Counted from the first letter of the stretch, positions 43,678-52,187 are shown. The stretch: 64,000 bases of DNA from an uncultured Aquimarina sp. (GCA_947500505.1 CANMSL010000001.1:186001-250000); one strand, 5' to 3'. Numbers and translations are program-made. The notes: generated by a model from the sequence alone, not told the origin.

Positions 43678-44727
43678 ATGAAACCAATTTTTTCAGCCAT
43701 TCTTATTGCACTACTATTTTTTTCCTGTCAAAATAAAACAGGAGAATATGTGTGTAAACCTTGCGATTTATCCTGCGACGAACTTACTTTCAACAAACCT
43801 GGCATTTGCCCTCATTGCAAAATGGACCTCATTAAAAAAAGTGAAATAATTCCAGAAAAAGAATTAACTATTAATGAAATAAACATTCAGAACGGCAGTG
43901 GAAAATTTTTAATTGAAGGAGGTTTCCAGAAAGAAAAAACAATAATCGTTCACACATACAAACCACAGAATCTTAAAGCTGATTCACCTATGGTAATTGT
44001 AATACCTGGAGCTGGAAGAAATGGGAATGATTACCGAGATGCTTGGATTGAGAAAGCTGACAAATATAATGTCTTAGTACTTTCCCCTGAATATTCAGAA
44101 AAAAACTATCCCGAATTTTGGAGTTATAATTTAGCAGGAATGATTTCAGATGTAAAAATAAATAAAGAAAGAACTGCTATGACGAGCTTTAAAATAAGTG
44201 AGAATCCTAACGAATGGATTTATGAAGATTTTGACCGAATTTTCAACTTATCAAAAGAAAAACTCAATCTGCAAACAGATACTTATGATTTGTTTGGCCA
44301 TTCAGCTGGCGGACAGATATTACACCGACTTGCAATTTTCAAACCTGATAATAAAGCAAATAGAATTTTAGCATCAAATTCTGGCTGGTATACTTTGCCC
44401 ACGGATATCGAAAGTTTTCCAACTGGACTTAAAGACAGCAATAAATCGGAAAAGGACATAGATTTTAGTAAGAACCTTGTCTTATTCTTAGGAGAAAAGG
44501 ATGATGCAAATGAGACGCGTGGTGATTTAAGACATTCACCCGAAGTTGACCAGCAAGGTTTGCATCGACTGGAAAGAGGAACCTATTTTTATAATGAATC
44601 AATGAAAATTGCTTCAAAATTAAACGCTGAATTCAATTGGAAATTAAAAATCATTCCAAATGTTGGACACGATTATAAAGCAATGAGCGAAGCAGCTGCG
44701 GATTATTTATATGACACTGAAAAATAG
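43678..44727 (+). CDS. Lipoprotein alpha/beta hydrolase with heavy-metal-binding-type N-terminus
   Basis: From ATG 43678, 349 residues. The lipobox LLFFSC is followed by CKPCDLSCDELTFNKPGICP and then HCKMDL, a Cys-rich block like the heavy-metal-binding domain of copper-export proteins. The rest is an alpha/beta hydrolase: MVIVIPGAGRNG, LFGHSAGGQIL (Ser nucleophile) and NVGHDYKAMSEA (His). It probably acts as an outer-membrane-anchored esterase. The frame extends to 43648, but the lipoprotein signal fixes the start. Another single gene between repeats. Confidence 0.75.
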   Translation: MKPIFSAILIALLFFSCQNKTGEYVCKPCDLSCDELTFNKPGICPHCKMDLIKKSEIIPEKELTINEINIQNGSGKFLIEGGFQKEKTIIVHTYKPQNLKADSPMVIVIPGAGRNGNDYRDAWIEKADKYNVLVLSPEYSEKNYPEFWSYNLAGMISDVKINKERTAMTSFKISENPNEWIYEDFDRIFNLSKEKLNLQTDTYDLFGHSAGGQILHRLAIFKPDNKANRILASNSGWYTLPTDIESFPTGLKDSNKSEKDIDFSKNLVLFLGEKDDANETRGDLRHSPEVDQQGLHRLERGTYFYNESMKIASKLNAEFNWKLKIIPNVGHDYKAMSEAAADYLYDTEK

Positions 44728-44808
44728 CGTCAGACAACCAATATGCTGGAATACTATAAAGCTATTAAGGGCTTTACGGGTTTTGACATAATAAAAAACA
44801 GAAGCCCA

Positions 44809-45010
44809 CTCAGCACATTCCCCTTCATTTCGCGAAAAGCTATAATCCGGTATAAGCGCTTCACTATACAAGTCTTGGACATAATCCCCAATTTTAGCGT
44901 ACGAAGAGAATCAGCTTTACATACCGAATAAGGAGAGGTATTCTCTATCTCAATGAAAAAAAGGGGATATTGGTATATTTATTACAGATATAACAAATTG
45001 TATTTTATAC
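44809..45010 (+). repeat. Structured intergenic repeat, copy C (inner hairpin lost)
   Basis: CTCAGCACATTCCCCTTCAT, GCGCTTCACTATACAAGTCT and GGACATAATCCCCAATTTTA match copies A and B. The hairpin and right arm are missing, although AAAAAAAGGGGAT at about 44950-44965 could pair with ATCCCC and TTTT. The end GGGGATATTGGTATATTTAT then TACAGATATAA matches the end of copy A closely and provides a -7-like box before the helicase gene. Confidence 0.7.
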
Positions 45011-45036
45011 AAAACAGAACCATAATTCATTAATGA

Positions 45037-47187
45037 ATGGCAAATCTGATTCCTTCATATGACAGAATACTTTCCCTGAAAGTAAAGCCAGAAGAAGGGG
45101 AGTTGCATTTGTTGAAATTCTTGGACTCTGAACTTGACGATTCCTTCGAAGTGTATTTCAACCCTTATATGAATGGAGACCGTCCAGACATAGTGGTGAT
45201 GAAAGAAGGACAAGGAATTCTAATAATTGAAGTTAAGGACTATGACTTGAATAGCTATGAACTTGATGAAAGAAAGAACTTCGTAATCAAGAGTAATAAA
45301 GCGAAAACCCATAAATCACCTATTTCACAAGTCCTTAAGTACAAAGACAATCTTTTTGAACTTCACATTGAGAATCTTCTCGAGAAAAAAATAAAAGATA
45401 TAAGACATTTTAATATTGTGTCGTGTGCGATATATTTTCATAATGCAACTTTTCAAAAAATCAATGAACTTCTTGTAGAGCCATACGAACACGATAGTAA
45501 GTATCTGACATTTCTAAAATATAATATTGATTTCATTGGAAGAGACAATCTCAATGAGCTTGACTTTCAGAAATTACTAAGAAATCGATATTTGATTTCC
45601 GAGAGACCTTCCTCTCTTTTTAAAGAAGATATTTACAAAAGCGTAAAAAGATTTCTAAAACCGCCAGTTCATCTAAAAGAAGAAGGTGAAGAAATTAGGT
45701 ATAGTAAGAAACAACTCGAAATCATTTATGAACCTAATAAGAAACAGCAAAGAATCAAGGGAGTCGTCGGTTCAGGCAAGACAACCATACTTGCTGCAAG
45801 AGCTGTTCAAGCACATAAACGTTCAAAAGGAAACGTCCTAATCTTAACTTACAACATTACTCTCAAAAACTTTATTCGAGATAAAATAAGTAAAGTGCGT
45901 GAAGAATTCGGGTGGGAAAATTTTGTTATTTCCAACTACCATTTATTTATTAACTCTGAATTAAATAACCTTGAAATACCTATCAACGTTCCTAAGGGAT
46001 TCAATGAATTCTCCGAAGAAGAAAAAGATAGATATTTCGAGAGAGAATACTATTCTAATAAGCAAATTTTCATTGAGAATAAGGATAAAACAAAAACTTA
46101 CGATGTGATTCTAATTGATGAAATCCAAGATTACAAAAGGGCTTGGATGGAGATAATTAAGGAGTGTTTTTTAACTGAAAATGGTGAGTATGTTTTATTC
46201 GGTGATGTAAAACAAAACATTTATAACAATAAGACCGAAGGGAAAGATGTATCAACTAACGTTAAAGGGGTTACCGAATTGAAAAATTGCTTTCGCTCTG
46301 ATTTTAAAATAAAAGACTTAGCAATTCTTTACCAGAAAGATATTTTTAAGGACAAATATGAGATAGACAACTTCAATCAGAAATCACAAACCTTAGAACT
46401 TGCTTTTGAAAGAAATCAACAAGGTAGTCTTAACTACATTTTTTTACCCAACGCTGATAGTGTTAGCAGTCTTTATACAATTATCCACGAGAATGCAATA
46501 AATAAAAATATTCCGCCAAACGACATAACCATTTTAGGAAACTCTATATCACTACTAAAAAAGTTTGATGCATACTATCGCTATTCTTCAAACGAACGGA
46601 CGAATACAATGTTTGAGACGTTTGAAATGGTTTATAGAATGTGGTTGAACTATTTAAAAAATGACAAACCTCAATGGTTGAAAAGTGGAATAACATTGAT
46701 TAATCGACATAATGATAGGTCGGAAGCAAGAGCATTTAATCAACTAAGTGTTCTTTTTACGATAAACGACCTTTATGAAGAATACAGCGATAGATTCGAG
46801 GAAAAACTTGAAATCTACTGTCAAAGGTTCAATACTAACATTTCGAATTTCTTTAAGTACCTGAATCAATATGAAACGGAAATCAAAAAATTCAAAAAGG
46901 AATTTGACACAGAAAGACAGAGCAGTAATTTAAAGATGATTCGTAATAACAAAAAGATTCATTTTTATATGAATAGCGGTACCGTAAAAGTGTCTACTAT
47001 TCACAGCTTTAAAGGTTGGGAAAGCGAAACTGTTTTTTTGATTTTGGAAAACTTCAATTTCCAAATGACTTTTGATGAAATATTGTATACAGGAATAACC
47101 CGAACCCGGGCTAATCTGATTTTAATAAACTATGGTAATAAAGAGTACCATAACAAACTGAATGACTTAATTGAGAAAGTAAAATAA
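45037..47187 (+). CDS. NERD-domain superfamily I DNA helicase
   Basis: A 716-residue protein. Residues about 15-75 form a NERD nuclease-related domain (RPDIVVMKEGQGILIIEVKD). From residue 230 comes a UvrD/Rep-type helicase: KGVVGSGKTTILAARA (Walker A), VILIDEIQDYKRAW (Walker B/DEIQD), and near the C-terminus VSTIHSFKGWESETVFL and GITRTRANLILI (motifs V-VI). NERD-helicases occur in mobile elements and some anti-phage systems, so a defence role is possible but not shown. It has its own repeat-derived promoter region. Confidence 0.85.
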   Translation: MANLIPSYDRILSLKVKPEEGELHLLKFLDSELDDSFEVYFNPYMNGDRPDIVVMKEGQGILIIEVKDYDLNSYELDERKNFVIKSNKAKTHKSPISQVLKYKDNLFELHIENLLEKKIKDIRHFNIVSCAIYFHNATFQKINELLVEPYEHDSKYLTFLKYNIDFIGRDNLNELDFQKLLRNRYLISERPSSLFKEDIYKSVKRFLKPPVHLKEEGEEIRYSKKQLEIIYEPNKKQQRIKGVVGSGKTTILAARAVQAHKRSKGNVLILTYNITLKNFIRDKISKVREEFGWENFVISNYHLFINSELNNLEIPINVPKGFNEFSEEEKDRYFEREYYSNKQIFIENKDKTKTYDVILIDEIQDYKRAWMEIIKECFLTENGEYVLFGDVKQNIYNNKTEGKDVSTNVKGVTELKNCFRSDFKIKDLAILYQKDIFKDKYEIDNFNQKSQTLELAFERNQQGSLNYIFLPNADSVSSLYTIIHENAINKNIPPNDITILGNSISLLKKFDAYYRYSSNERTNTMFETFEMVYRMWLNYLKNDKPQWLKSGITLINRHNDRSEARAFNQLSVLFTINDLYEEYSDRFEEKLEIYCQRFNTNISNFFKYLNQYETEIKKFKKEFDTERQSSNLKMIRNNKKIHFYMNSGTVKVSTIHSFKGWESETVFLILENFNFQMTFDEILYTGITRTRANLILINYGNKEYHNKLNDLIEKVK

Positions 47188-47266
47188 AAACTATAAAAGC
47201 ACGACAAATTATAGTACATAACTGCTTTAGGTAAGGACAAAACATCATACACAACCTCGTATATCG

Positions 47267-47445
47267 TTCAGCACATTCCCCTGCATTTTGCAAAAAGCTA
47301 CATTACGGGAAAAGAGCTTCACTAAAAGGTCTTGAACCCATCCGCTTTTTACTTCCTTCATTTCGTTAACCCTGCCCGCTGAGCTGGGAAGGGACACTTC
47401 ATTCCGTCATTCAAAAGCGGATACGTTCGCCGGTACTGAACTGTG
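47267..47445 (+). repeat. Structured intergenic repeat, copy D with changed stem
   Basis: TTCAGCACATTCCCCTGCAT, GGGAAAAGAGCTTCACTAAA and TTTCGTTAACCCTGCCCGCT follow the family order. The main stem is ATCCGCTTTT (47340-47349)/AAAAGCGGAT (47413-47422), where copy A has ATCCCCAATTTT/AAAATTGGGGAT. Both arms changed together, so pairing is conserved while sequence is not. The inner hairpin is CCCTGCCC/GGGAAGGG. Confidence 0.75.
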
Positions 47446-47526
47446 AATTTTCAGTTTCATTTCCACTTCCTATAATTGGGCAATTCACTAGCGTATTCTG
47501 ACACACTTCCGAGACCACGCTGTCCC

Positions 47527-47657
47527 TACCTTTTTTTGCCAGCAAAACTACAATAGCCTGGGGCGGACGGCGGCATAAACCGTTGCGCTGCGCTTCACTT
47601 TTTATACGCCTTACCGCCCCAGCCGATTGTCAAATCGTTCAGCAACAAAAAAAGGTA
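47527..47657. other. Long imperfect inverted repeat upstream of ssb
   Basis: TACCTTTTTTTG (47527-47538) pairs with CAAAAAAAGGTA (47646-47657), and further in ACAATAGCCTGGGGCGG (47550-47566) pairs with CCGCCCCAGCCGATTGT (47614-47630) with two mismatches. Together they fold into a stem of about 40 bp with an internal GC-rich loop. It is far larger than a terminator. A single-strand origin, a recombination site or a transfer-related structure are options; it lies directly before the SSB gene region. Confidence 0.6.
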
Positions 47658-47698
47658 ACAGCGAAGGCTCTAAGGGAAGTAAATCAAAAACGAAAACT

Positions 47699-47851
47699 AT
47701 GAATTCTTGCACAATCATCAACACGGAAGCGGAAATGAAGTTAAAAAAACAAAAAAAGGAAAACGCTCTGGATAAAATAAGTAAATCATTCAAAAAAAAT
47801 AGAAACGCAAACTGTCCGAAGGGTTCGGATAGCCTATTAATTACTATTTAA
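47699..47851 (+). CDS. Possible small basic ORF before ssb
   Basis: A 50-codon frame MNSCTIINTEAEMKLKKQKK to SDSLLITI, strongly Lys-rich, ending 11 bp before ssb. No family recognised. Its spacing and direction suggest a leader gene of the ssb transcript, but composition alone could also explain it. Confidence 0.35.
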   Translation: MNSCTIINTEAEMKLKKQKKENALDKISKSFKKNRNANCPKGSDSLLITI

Positions 47852-47861
47852 ATCTTTTATT

Positions 47862-48218
47862 ATGAGTACTATTAAAAATCACGTACAGTTAATTGGAAAC
47901 GTTGGTCAAGAACCAACCATTACTAACCTTGAAAGCGGAAAGAAAGTTGCGCGCCTATCCTTGGCGACCAATGAGTATTACAAGAATGCCAAAGGCGAGA
48001 AAGTGCAAAGCACGGACTGGCACACGGTCGTGGCTTGGGGCAAGACCGCCGAAATCATCGAAAAATACGCAGGAAAGGGCAAGGAAATCGGTGTAGTGGG
48101 GAAACTCAAAACACGCTCTTATACTACCGATGATGGCAACACTCGCTATGTAACCGAAGTGGAAGCCAATGAGATTCTTTTATTAGGGTCTAAAAACGGC
48201 AACACATCTGCCGAGTAA
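47862..48218 (+). CDS. ssb: Single-stranded DNA-binding protein
   Basis: A 118-residue OB-fold protein: MSTIKNHVQLIGNVGQEPTI, VARLSLATNEYYKNAKGEKV, STDWHTVVAWGKTAEIIEKY, and LKTRSYTTDDGNTRYVTEVE, then ANEILLLGS. The acidic C-terminal tail is very short (NTSAE), without the DDDIPF-type tip of housekeeping SSB, as in element-borne copies. It probably coats transferred single strands. It heads the mobilisation module. Confidence 0.95.
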   Translation: MSTIKNHVQLIGNVGQEPTITNLESGKKVARLSLATNEYYKNAKGEKVQSTDWHTVVAWGKTAEIIEKYAGKGKEIGVVGKLKTRSYTTDDGNTRYVTEVEANEILLLGSKNGNTSAE

Positions 48219-48229
48219 CATTCAAAAGA

Positions 48230-48266
48230 AAGAGGGCGCACCTGTGGAAAGTTTCGCCCTCTTTTT
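48230..48266 (+). terminator. Terminator after ssb
   Basis: AAGAGGGCG and CGCCCTCTT frame a 17-nt loop and are followed by a run of T. It separates ssb from the DUF6876 gene. Confidence 0.75.
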
Positions 48267-48293
48267 CATTATTCACTATTAATATAGAAAACA

Positions 48294-48674
48294 ATGGAAG
48301 CACAAGTTAACGAAATTAAAGAGCGGTTGCAATATTTTACGGGAACGGAAATGTTCTATTCCCTGCCGCTGATAAGAACACTATTTACAGACGGATTGAA
48401 ATATCTAACGGAAGTCGCCGAATGTTTTTGGCTCATTACGGATGCTTCGGTCATTGCCAAAAGTCTGATGAACCGAAGCGAGTTTATTACCGTAGATTTT
48501 AAGAGATTGTCCGAGGACAGACAAGACTTTATTGGTTATGAAGCCGAAATTATTTACAGCGATGGAAACGATAATGTTTTGGAAACACACCGTTACAACG
48601 CCACCGATTTTCCACTTGATGAACTGCGATTATTTTTTGTAAAAGATACGCTGATGTTGCCGAGCGAATACTAA
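48294..48674 (+). CDS. DUF6876 protein
   Basis: A 126-residue protein: FTDGLKYLTEVAECFWLITD, VIAKSLMNRSEFITVDFKRL, IIYSDGNDNVLE and ATDFPLDELRLFFVKDTLML. The family occurs in Bacteroidota plasmids and integrative elements, with unknown function. A decayed copy lies at 7866-8180. The two copies are closely alike, so the gene is well conserved between elements. It is followed by 12 bp before the next ORF. Confidence 0.85.
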   Translation: MEAQVNEIKERLQYFTGTEMFYSLPLIRTLFTDGLKYLTEVAECFWLITDASVIAKSLMNRSEFITVDFKRLSEDRQDFIGYEAEIIYSDGNDNVLETHRYNATDFPLDELRLFFVKDTLMLPSEY

Positions 48675-48686
48675 AATTTGGAAGTT

Positions 48687-48884
48687 ATGATTTATCTAAA
48701 TTTTACCGATTTGAGCGAAGAGACTCAGGAACGTTTATTGGCAAATTCCAAAGCGGATGTAAAACAAAAATACGGCAAGGATTTAATGGACTATGCCACA
48801 GAGCATAGTACCAATTTGGATAAGATGCTCGACGAAGAAGCAATGCGAAATCTTTACAGTTACAATTTCGTATTCAACATCTAA
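48687..48884 (+). CDS. Small conserved mobilisation-module protein
   Basis: A 65-residue acidic protein from ATG 48687 (a TTG at 48678 is possible): MIYLNFTDLSEETQERLLAN, KADVKQKYGKDLMDYATEHS, DEEAMRNLYSYNFVFNI. I do not recognise a named family. A relic with the same C-terminal half lies at 5329-5510, and both copies originally followed the DUF6876 gene, so it is a real gene of this element type. Ends just before a terminator. Confidence 0.7.
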   Translation: MIYLNFTDLSEETQERLLANSKADVKQKYGKDLMDYATEHSTNLDKMLDEEAMRNLYSYNFVFNI

Positions 48885-48905
48885 AAACAGAAAACCGATG
48901 TAAGT

Positions 48906-48936
48906 AGACCTTTGATTTTTTCAAGGGTCTTTTTTA
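48906..48936 (+). terminator. Terminator after the small ORF
   Basis: AGACCTTTGA and TCAAGGGTCT form a 10-bp stem with one G-U pair, followed by TTTTTT. It ends the ssb-side transcript before the candidate transfer origin. Confidence 0.7.
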
Positions 48937-49059
48937 TTTCTACCCAAATACGAATTGAATTATCCGCAAGGAATTTGATTTTTTGATATGGATAATCTCA
49001 CGTTTCCATTTTCTTTTTCTTAAATAATTCCATCCACTTTTTATCAGATGTAAGAGCCA

Positions 49060-49281
49060 TTACCTTTTGTAATGGTATGGAATTTTGTCCCGCGAGCGGG
49101 ACGAAAAGGAATAGCAAGAGGACAACACGCTGCGCGATGTTGGGAATCCCTTTTCGTTTTCAGAGTGTTGAAAATCAAGCATTTGATTTTATTTAAAATT
49201 ATGAATTAACGAGGATTGAGAACACTTTTCACGGAAAAACCGTCGCAGCCCAGTAAAATCGGCAAATTTTTCACGGAAAAA
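49060..49281. other. Candidate origin of transfer (oriT) region
   Basis: This stretch of the 400-bp gap before the mobilisation genes holds CATTACCTTTTGTAATG and GTCCCGCGAGCGGGAC hairpins, and then TTTTCACGGAAAAA twice (49226-49239 and 49268-49281), a 14-bp direct repeat with a 42-bp period that reaches the start codon of the BfmA/BtgA-like gene. Hairpins plus iterated sites just upstream of relaxosome genes are the usual oriT layout. No nick site can be assigned. The part 48937-49059 shows nothing recognisable. Confidence 0.45.
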
Positions 49282-49679
49282 TGGATAAAGGATACGAAAA
49301 AGAACGGTTCGAGAGCATAAGCATCAAAACATCTGTGGTCAAGAAATTTAGGCAGTTTTCACGTCAAATTTCAAAATCGCAATCGATGACCTTGCTTTTG
49401 ATGCTCGAGTTTTTTGAAGATAATGGCATTTCGCCTGGCGAGAATTTAGGGCCGAAAATGCAGACGCTGGAAGCACTTATCAAAAAGCGAATCAATGGTG
49501 TGATAGCTATTTTGAGAGACATTGAAAAGAGCCAAACAAAACCTACAGTAGCGATGATGGAATCCTTGTTCAAAGAGGCAGAACCTAAAAAGAAACCGTT
49601 GATTCTGGAAAAGAACGCTGTGGGCAAAAAGGAAGAAATCCAGTTTCGTGAAAGGCAAAATCCAAACAAGGAATTTTAA
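49281..49679 (+). CDS. BfmA/BtgA-family relaxosome accessory protein
   Basis: A 132-residue protein. FESISIKTSVVKKFRQFSRQ and SKSQSMTLLLMLEFFEDNGI look like a ribbon-helix-helix-type DNA-binding start, followed by a basic helical tail, as in the BfmA/BtgA mobilisation proteins of Bacteroidota. It probably binds oriT and recruits the relaxase. Its start lies in the second TTTTCACGGAAAAA repeat, suggesting autoregulation. The relaxase gene follows 10 bp after the stop. Confidence 0.8.
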   Translation: MDKGYEKERFESISIKTSVVKKFRQFSRQISKSQSMTLLLMLEFFEDNGISPGENLGPKMQTLEALIKKRINGVIAILRDIEKSQTKPTVAMMESLFKEAEPKKKPLILEKNAVGKKEEIQFRERQNPNKEF

Positions 49680-49689
49680 AAATATACAA

Positions 49690-50721
49690 ATGTACATCAC
49701 CATAACCGCACAGAAATTGGACAAAAATTATGGGCAGAGCTCAGCCAGTTTTGTGTCATATTTAGAGAAGGAAAATGAGGGTCGTCAGCAAGAAGAAATG
49801 GAACATTTCTTTAATCAATATGGTGATGAAATATCGGCTGAAGAAGTGGTCCGAGAAATCGATAACAACACCGCTAAACTCAAAAAAAAAGAACCCAAAT
49901 TTTATTCCATTACCGTGAGTCCGTCCAAATACGAATTGCGAAAATTAGAGAACAGTAGGGAAGAATTAAGGCGATACACCCGAGAGCTGATGAAGGAATA
50001 CGTGAAGTCTTTCAACCGTAAAATAAACGGTCGGGCAATTACGGTCGATGACATAAAGTACTATGCCAAGATTGAGCATCAACGAACCTTCAAGGGAACG
50101 GACAGACCGGTGCGCGAAAACCAACCTTATGCCACCAAGATTCTAAAACTGAAACAGGAAATACGGAAAATAGAACACGGTGAGGCAACGGGAAATATCG
50201 AACGTTTAAAACTAAAAATTGGCAAATTGGAAAAAGAGGCACCGCACCAACAGAATGGTATCCGCATTGTGCAGGGAATGCAGAAAGCCGGCAACCAAAG
50301 CCACATCCATATTATCGTGAGCCGAAAGGATGCATCCAATTCGTTCAGCCTTTCCCCGGGAAGTAAGTACAAGGCATCAGATGTAGAAATGCACGGCAAA
50401 AAGGTAGGACGTGGTTTTGACCGTGACCGCTTTTTTGAACAAGCCGAAAAGACCTTTGACAAGACCTTTAGTTACGAACGAAACTTCGCCGAAACCTATA
50501 AAGCGAGAAAGGACTTTGTAAAAAATCCCAAGCTCTATTATGCCGCTTTGCTGAAACTACCCGCTAACGAAAAGGCATTGGCATTCAAAGTGATGGGTAA
50601 ATCAGGCATACCGTTGATTCCGAATATCCCGACCAGTAAAGCGCAATTGGCACTACGTGTTTTCAAAAGATTAAGAAAAGGTGCTGAGGTGGCCATTAAA
50701 TCAAGCTCAATAGGTATTTAA
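49690..50721 (+). CDS. Relaxase (DUF5712/MobB-like)
   Basis: A 343-residue protein from ATG 49690 (an upstream TTG-type start at 49648 overlaps the previous gene). MYITITAQKLDKNYGQSSAS has the early Tyr residues, FYSITVSPSKYELR the first conserved strand, and GNQSHIHIIVSRKDASNSFS the HxH metal motif of relaxases (only part of the classical three-His site is obvious). The C-terminal part is helical and basic. The family is DUF5712/MobB of Bacteroidota. It would nick oriT and lead the strand to the coupling protein that follows 20 bp later. Confidence 0.8.
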   Translation: MYITITAQKLDKNYGQSSASFVSYLEKENEGRQQEEMEHFFNQYGDEISAEEVVREIDNNTAKLKKKEPKFYSITVSPSKYELRKLENSREELRRYTRELMKEYVKSFNRKINGRAITVDDIKYYAKIEHQRTFKGTDRPVRENQPYATKILKLKQEIRKIEHGEATGNIERLKLKIGKLEKEAPHQQNGIRIVQGMQKAGNQSHIHIIVSRKDASNSFSLSPGSKYKASDVEMHGKKVGRGFDRDRFFEQAEKTFDKTFSYERNFAETYKARKDFVKNPKLYYAALLKLPANEKALAFKVMGKSGIPLIPNIPTSKAQLALRVFKRLRKGAEVAIKSSSIGI

Positions 50722-50741
50722 TACAAAGTTCAAAAGAAGCA

Positions 50742-52187
50742 ATGATAGAGACAATCCCACAAATATTGGTTTACATCGTAGTGCCTTTCCTATCCTTGGC
50801 AATAGTTTTATATGTCTTTTTGGATGGCGAAGCAACGGTCAAAAGAGATGTGAAATATCAAATAAACTTCAGGACCAAATCCGGCAAGTTTAAAATCGAT
50901 AACATAAAACGTGGGGCGTCCATCATCGGTTCTGCGGGAAGTGGAAAGACCGAAAGTGTGGTGTATAACTTTCTGGAACATTTCAGTAGATACAGATTTT
51001 GCGGTGTCATTCACGATTACAAAAATTTTGAAATCACAGAAATGGCATTTCCACTTTTTGTGAAAGCTGAAGTTGATTTTTTTACCATTGCTTTTGATAC
51101 GGTTTTTGGCAAAGTCAATCCCATTGCGCCTCGCTATTTAGAGAATGAGGAAAGCGTGAACGAGGTGGCTCGAGTACTTATCGAAAACCTATTGGAACAA
51201 AAGGAATCTGGTGCAATGGGAAGCTCAAAATTCTTCATTGATGCTGCGGAAGGCCTGATGGCAGGATTGATTTGGAAATTGAAAACAGCCTATCCTAATT
51301 ATTGCACCCTGCCACACCTTATAGCCATATATCAATTGCTCGACACGGATAGCCTCGTGGCTTTTTTGGAAAGTAACGATACGGCAAATGCAATGGCCAA
51401 TGCATTCATTAGCGGTAAGGATTCTGACCGTCAAACTGCCGGTGTTAAGAGCACGCTGGCGAATGCACTTAAAAAAATAAGCTCGCAGCGAATATTTATG
51501 GCACTATCTGCTGACGAAATCCCTTTGAACATAAATACAAGAGCGAAGCCAACCGTAATATCTGTCGTGAACAACCCAAAATTTGAAACAGCCTATTCGC
51601 CGATTATTGCGACCATCATCCATACCGTGACCAAACAAATGAGCGTTCGCAATGCCAACTCTTCCTTTTTAATGATGGAAGAAGCGCCCACCATCCGATT
51701 GTTGAATATGCACCGAATTCCGGCAACCTTAAGAAGTTATGATATAGCCACGATTTATGTGATGCAAGATAAAATTCAAAACGATATTCTCTATGGTGAT
51801 AAGGCAAGTAAAGCCATATTGAGCAATCTTTCGTATCAATTTTTCGGAAAGGTCAATGACCCAGACACCGCTAAATATTATGAGCGCTTTTTTGAACTGG
51901 TCAAGCAACCTACCAAAAGTGTGAGCAAAGCCGCCAATTTTTTTAAATCGGATACGCGGATTACCAAAGGTGAAAAAGAAGTTTCCAAAAGAAGGGCGGA
52001 TATTTTCTTTAGATTAACACAAGGTGAGTTCGTCACTTTTGCAGATGGTAGGGATAAAAAAGTCCGCTTCAAAAGACCTGATATCGTTAGGGCACTTCCA
52101 GAACGTAAAGAACAGTATGGAGCAAAAGAGCTACAGGCAAATGTTGAGCGCATTTATAGGGAGGCGAGGTCGATATTTAAAAATTAA
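50742..52187 (+). CDS. mobC: Type IV coupling protein (MobC/TraG/VirD4-like)
   Basis: A 481-residue membrane-anchored ATPase. One N-terminal membrane segment (ILVYIVVPFLSLAIVLYVFL) is followed by ASIIGSAGSGKTESVVYNFL (Walker A) and SSFLMMEEAPTIRLLNMHRI (Walker B), and the TraG C-terminal block SNLSYQFFGKVNDPDTAKYY. It couples the relaxosome to a type IV secretion channel. No tra channel genes are present in the window, so the element must borrow one, or those genes lie beyond it or are lost. A decayed homologue is at 3146-3585. Confidence 0.9.
   Translation: MIETIPQILVYIVVPFLSLAIVLYVFLDGEATVKRDVKYQINFRTKSGKFKIDNIKRGASIIGSAGSGKTESVVYNFLEHFSRYRFCGVIHDYKNFEITEMAFPLFVKAEVDFFTIAFDTVFGKVNPIAPRYLENEESVNEVARVLIENLLEQKESGAMGSSKFFIDAAEGLMAGLIWKLKTAYPNYCTLPHLIAIYQLLDTDSLVAFLESNDTANAMANAFISGKDSDRQTAGVKSTLANALKKISSQRIFMALSADEIPLNINTRAKPTVISVVNNPKFETAYSPIIATIIHTVTKQMSVRNANSSFLMMEEAPTIRLLNMHRIPATLRSYDIATIYVMQDKIQNDILYGDKASKAILSNLSYQFFGKVNDPDTAKYYERFFELVKQPTKSVSKAANFFKSDTRITKGEKEVSKRRADIFFRLTQGEFVTFADGRDKKVRFKRPDIVRALPERKEQYGAKELQANVERIYREARSIFKN

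Noticed and set aside
44743..44931. Plus-strand 62-codon frame
   Set aside because: It covers the end of one gene and repeat copy C, with no protein-like conservation.
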